DNA of 64,000 nt from positions 86,970-150,969 of the forward strand of contig NW_024468556.1 in NCBI RefSeq assembly GCF_001632365.1, read 5' to 3'. This stretch comes from Laetiporus sulphureus 93-53 (taxonomy: Eukaryota; Basidiomycota; Agaricomycetes; Polyporales; Laetiporaceae). Shown here piece after piece: positions 62,081-64,000 of this stretch. Positions within the stretch are counted from its first letter, which is position 1, and every line of letters begins with the position of its first letter. The notes beneath the pieces are model-generated. The model did not search any database and was not told where the DNA came from. It was given only the letters and a program-made list of their open reading frames with translations. Made by a program: the position numbers and the translations under genes.

Positions 62081-62431
62081 ATGGCTACTGATCAGTTCAT
62101 GAGTGGCAATACAGTGCTGACACTCTCAGACACTGTCTACAAGCTACTCCATGAAGCTCGCACTGCTGCAAGCTATCAAAGGAATTACTCTTCAGTGGAG
62201 ACTCGTGCACAGCTGACTGCAGAATTTAAGAGGGTCTTCAATATAAATGCACATCCATATGACTGGCAGCTGGACGTAACTGAAGCAATCTTGGTCAGAC
62301 TGAATGCTATTGTCATCGCCGGTACTGAGGCTGGAAAGATGATACCTTTTGCGATGCCCCTGCTCCTAGACCATAACAGTTCTAAGATGATTATTATAAT
62401 CTCACTGCTCAATGAGCTCGAGGAAGATCAG
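62081..62431 (+). pseudogene. Decayed RecQ-like helicase fragment
   Basis: The open stretch from ATG 62081 resembles the N-terminal end of the RecQ-like helicases that are multi-copy in agaricomycete repeat regions: PYDWQLDVTEAILVRL (Q-motif-like), IVIAGTEAGKMIPFAMPLL (motif I) and MIIIISLLNELEEDQ (Ia region), followed by a GTAAGT donor. Motif I should read GTGAGKT-like; the Gly-to-Glu and Thr-to-Met changes would abolish ATP binding. No later helicase motif follows before unrelated antisense sequence begins, so this is a 5' fragment of a dead gene. Confidence 0.6.
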
Positions 62432-62694
62432 GTAAGTAAACCCAACAATATGCCTATACACAGTGGCTGACAGTAGGGAAGATCTAAGCCTTGAGTGTCA
62501 ATAAATTTCAGTACTGCCAGCACACATCGAGCAATGTCGCCTTCAGCCTCAAGAAGTTGCTTACCCCTCTGGCTATGTCTGCGATGCGGATCCTCGACGT
62601 CTTCGAGATCTTCTTCACTGGCAGACTCAGAGTACAGCTGCTCATCAAGCCCATCAGGGTTGTCGTCATTCACCAGAGTAGCATCAGAATCCAT
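62428..62694 (-). pseudogene. Possible DUF6589-like transposon-associated fragment
   Basis: Minus-strand open stretch with an acidic segment (SESASEEDLEDVED) followed by RGKQLLEAEGDIARCVLAVL and KFIDTQGLDLP. This is reminiscent of the N-terminal part of DUF6589 proteins found in many copies in basidiomycete genomes. It abuts the RecQ-like fragment in antisense and has no continuation. The assignment rests on memory of the family pattern and is tentative. Confidence 0.3.
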
Positions 62695-63049
62695 AAGTTA
62701 ATATTAATGATAAAGCTGAGATGGAGTACTGGGAGTTTACAGTGCATATAACTACTCAAAATGTGTTTGTGGCTTTGCCTACGTCGAGCACGGTCACATG
62801 ATGCTGAAATCCAGTTAGTACAGATGTTTACACAATAAGTTTCTTATAATAGTTGCTTGCCACATAGAAATAATTTTTACAGCTGGGAAAATGTCTCAAG
62901 AAAGGGTTCCATATTTTTTTAGATCATTTCGGTCGTCAGAAATCACCCTACAATCCGATGTATGTGGGTGCTTACAGTGCAAGCCAGCGCTTTGGGCTTG
63001 TGATCAGTCACGTGATCACCTTACCCACACCCGCCCTACTCAAACCTAC

Positions 63050-63146
63050 CAGACGTTATAGTGCGTATGCGCATTTCATTTTTTCGATCTCCACTCGGCG
63101 CTTTCTGTGGCGCAGCCACCACGTGACACAGCACCTATAACGTCTG
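63050..63146. repeat. Hairpin element, copy B (inverted relative to copy A)
   Basis: CAGACGTTATAGTGC (63050-63064) pairs with GCACCTATAACGTCTG (63131-63146), with one bulged base. The interior on the minus strand has the same GTGGC..GCCAC hairpin and GGAGATCGAAAAA segment as copy A. The flank CCCTACTCAAACCTAC is the complement of copy A's flank. The outer stem sequence differs from copy A but is still self-complementary. Confidence 0.7.
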
Positions 63147-64000
63147 AAACTGAGACTATGAACTTTCATGTTTTTTACATTTTTGACATGGTTTTGAATG
63201 TTTTTACATGTAATTTACATGTAAAAAATCACACTGAGTGAAGTCATGATTTTTAGGCACCTATAACACATGCAGGGACTTTTTGACGTTAAAAACATCA
63301 TGTAAAATACTTACATGGAGAGCAAACTTTTTGACATCATGTAAAAAACATTGCCGGAGTTTTATGCTGTACCCTAGCTTCATCCATCACTTCATTCGCA
63401 TCCTCATCAACTTGAAGGTATTAGTGCTGCATCTGCATGCCCAGTTCTGAATGACCAGCGATGAGGAAGGTACAGATAGCAGTTGATACACAGTCCGCTG
63501 TGGTACAGGAGCGAATAATTGTGGTCGTATGTAAAGATAGCGGACAGCTATATAAGCGATTGACATAAAATCCGTGATGTGAGTACATATAAGCGAGAAG
63601 CCAGAATCTGAGATGATGCATTATCATAGTAAGGGAGCACCACTCGAATGCTCCTCCACTTGAATCTGTGTAGCGTGAAATATCGGTAAGTGTTCGACAT
63701 TGTCGCAGGGATCTTTAATGACTACAACAGTGGAGTGAAGGAACCAGCCCTGTAATTTCTAGAGGGTGCTGGAGGTCCGTTAATGTCTTCTTCATCTAAA
63801 ATGATGAGTTTTCCAATAGTCTTACCCTTGTCACCCTGTTTACAATCGTATAAAGCCACAGGTTGTATACAGTAATGCATGGAAGATATCCTTCAGTAAT
63901 GCGATGCTCCATCGATAAGCCATTATTATGCAGTCAGGCATGAGATGAAATGTGCTCCATGATGAAAGTGCCGCAGGACAGAAGATGACTTTGGAGTGCA
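63147..64000. other. AT-rich gene-free end of window
   Basis: Contains repeated TTTTTACAT, ACATGTAATTTACATGTA and TTTTTGAC-type words up to about 63,350. After that there is unique-looking sequence without coding motifs. Confidence 0.4.

Overview
The window is fungal nuclear DNA, most likely from an agaricomycete basidiomycete. Almost every gene is cut by many short introns (about 50-65 bp, GTNNGN donors). The gene content also fits: a DUF6534 seven-helix membrane protein, an oxalate decarboxylase, a metacaspase with a proline-rich prodomain, and a MBOAT Gup1-type protein. No tRNA, rRNA, CRISPR array or bacterial-type operon was seen. The exon structures given here were rebuilt by eye from splice signals and conserved protein motifs, not from transcripts.

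Left and centre (1-54.65 kb) are gene-rich. In order: Hfd1-type fatty aldehyde dehydrogenase (+); an uncharacterised putative one-helix membrane protein (-); COA6, a cytochrome c oxidase assembly factor (-); a 1,226-residue TBC-domain Rab GAP (+); two tandem alpha/beta hydrolase paralogues (+,+); BCS1, the complex III AAA chaperone (+); a damaged DUF6534 gene (-); casein kinase 2 beta subunit (-), divergent from GUP1 (+); an FAD monooxygenase (-); a gene-poor stretch with a possible SDR relic (26-29.3 kb); a large alpha-arrestin-like protein (+); a Ppn2-type membrane-anchored metallophosphatase (-); a small Hsp20-like protein (-); an Srs2/UvrD helicase (-); an MFS sugar transporter (-); a type I metacaspase (-); an unknown basic/acidic disordered protein (-); and a secreted bicupin oxalate decarboxylase (+). 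Most are housekeeping or cell-biology genes (mitochondrion, vesicle traffic, protein phosphorylation, DNA repair). The oxalate decarboxylase, sugar transporter, monooxygenase and tandem hydrolases are the more niche-related ones. The genes do not form one pathway.

Right end (54.65-64 kb) differs sharply. It is AT-richer, lacks intact genes and is full of repeats: a five-unit minisatellite, small hairpins, a long inverted repeat split by a 711-bp TA-flanked terminal-inverted-repeat element, two related hairpin elements in opposite orientation whose outer stems differ in sequence but stay self-complementary, a recurring palindromic AT motif, and a decayed RecQ-like helicase fragment abutting a possible antisense DUF6589-like fragment. 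This looks like a transposon-rich island.

No wholly new multi-gene system was identified. The most distinctive signals are the covarying hairpin elements, the nested transposon, two consecutive micro-exons (8 and 11 nt) in the sugar transporter, a GC-AG intron in the oxalate decarboxylase, and the divergent oxyanion-loop region in one of the tandem hydrolases.
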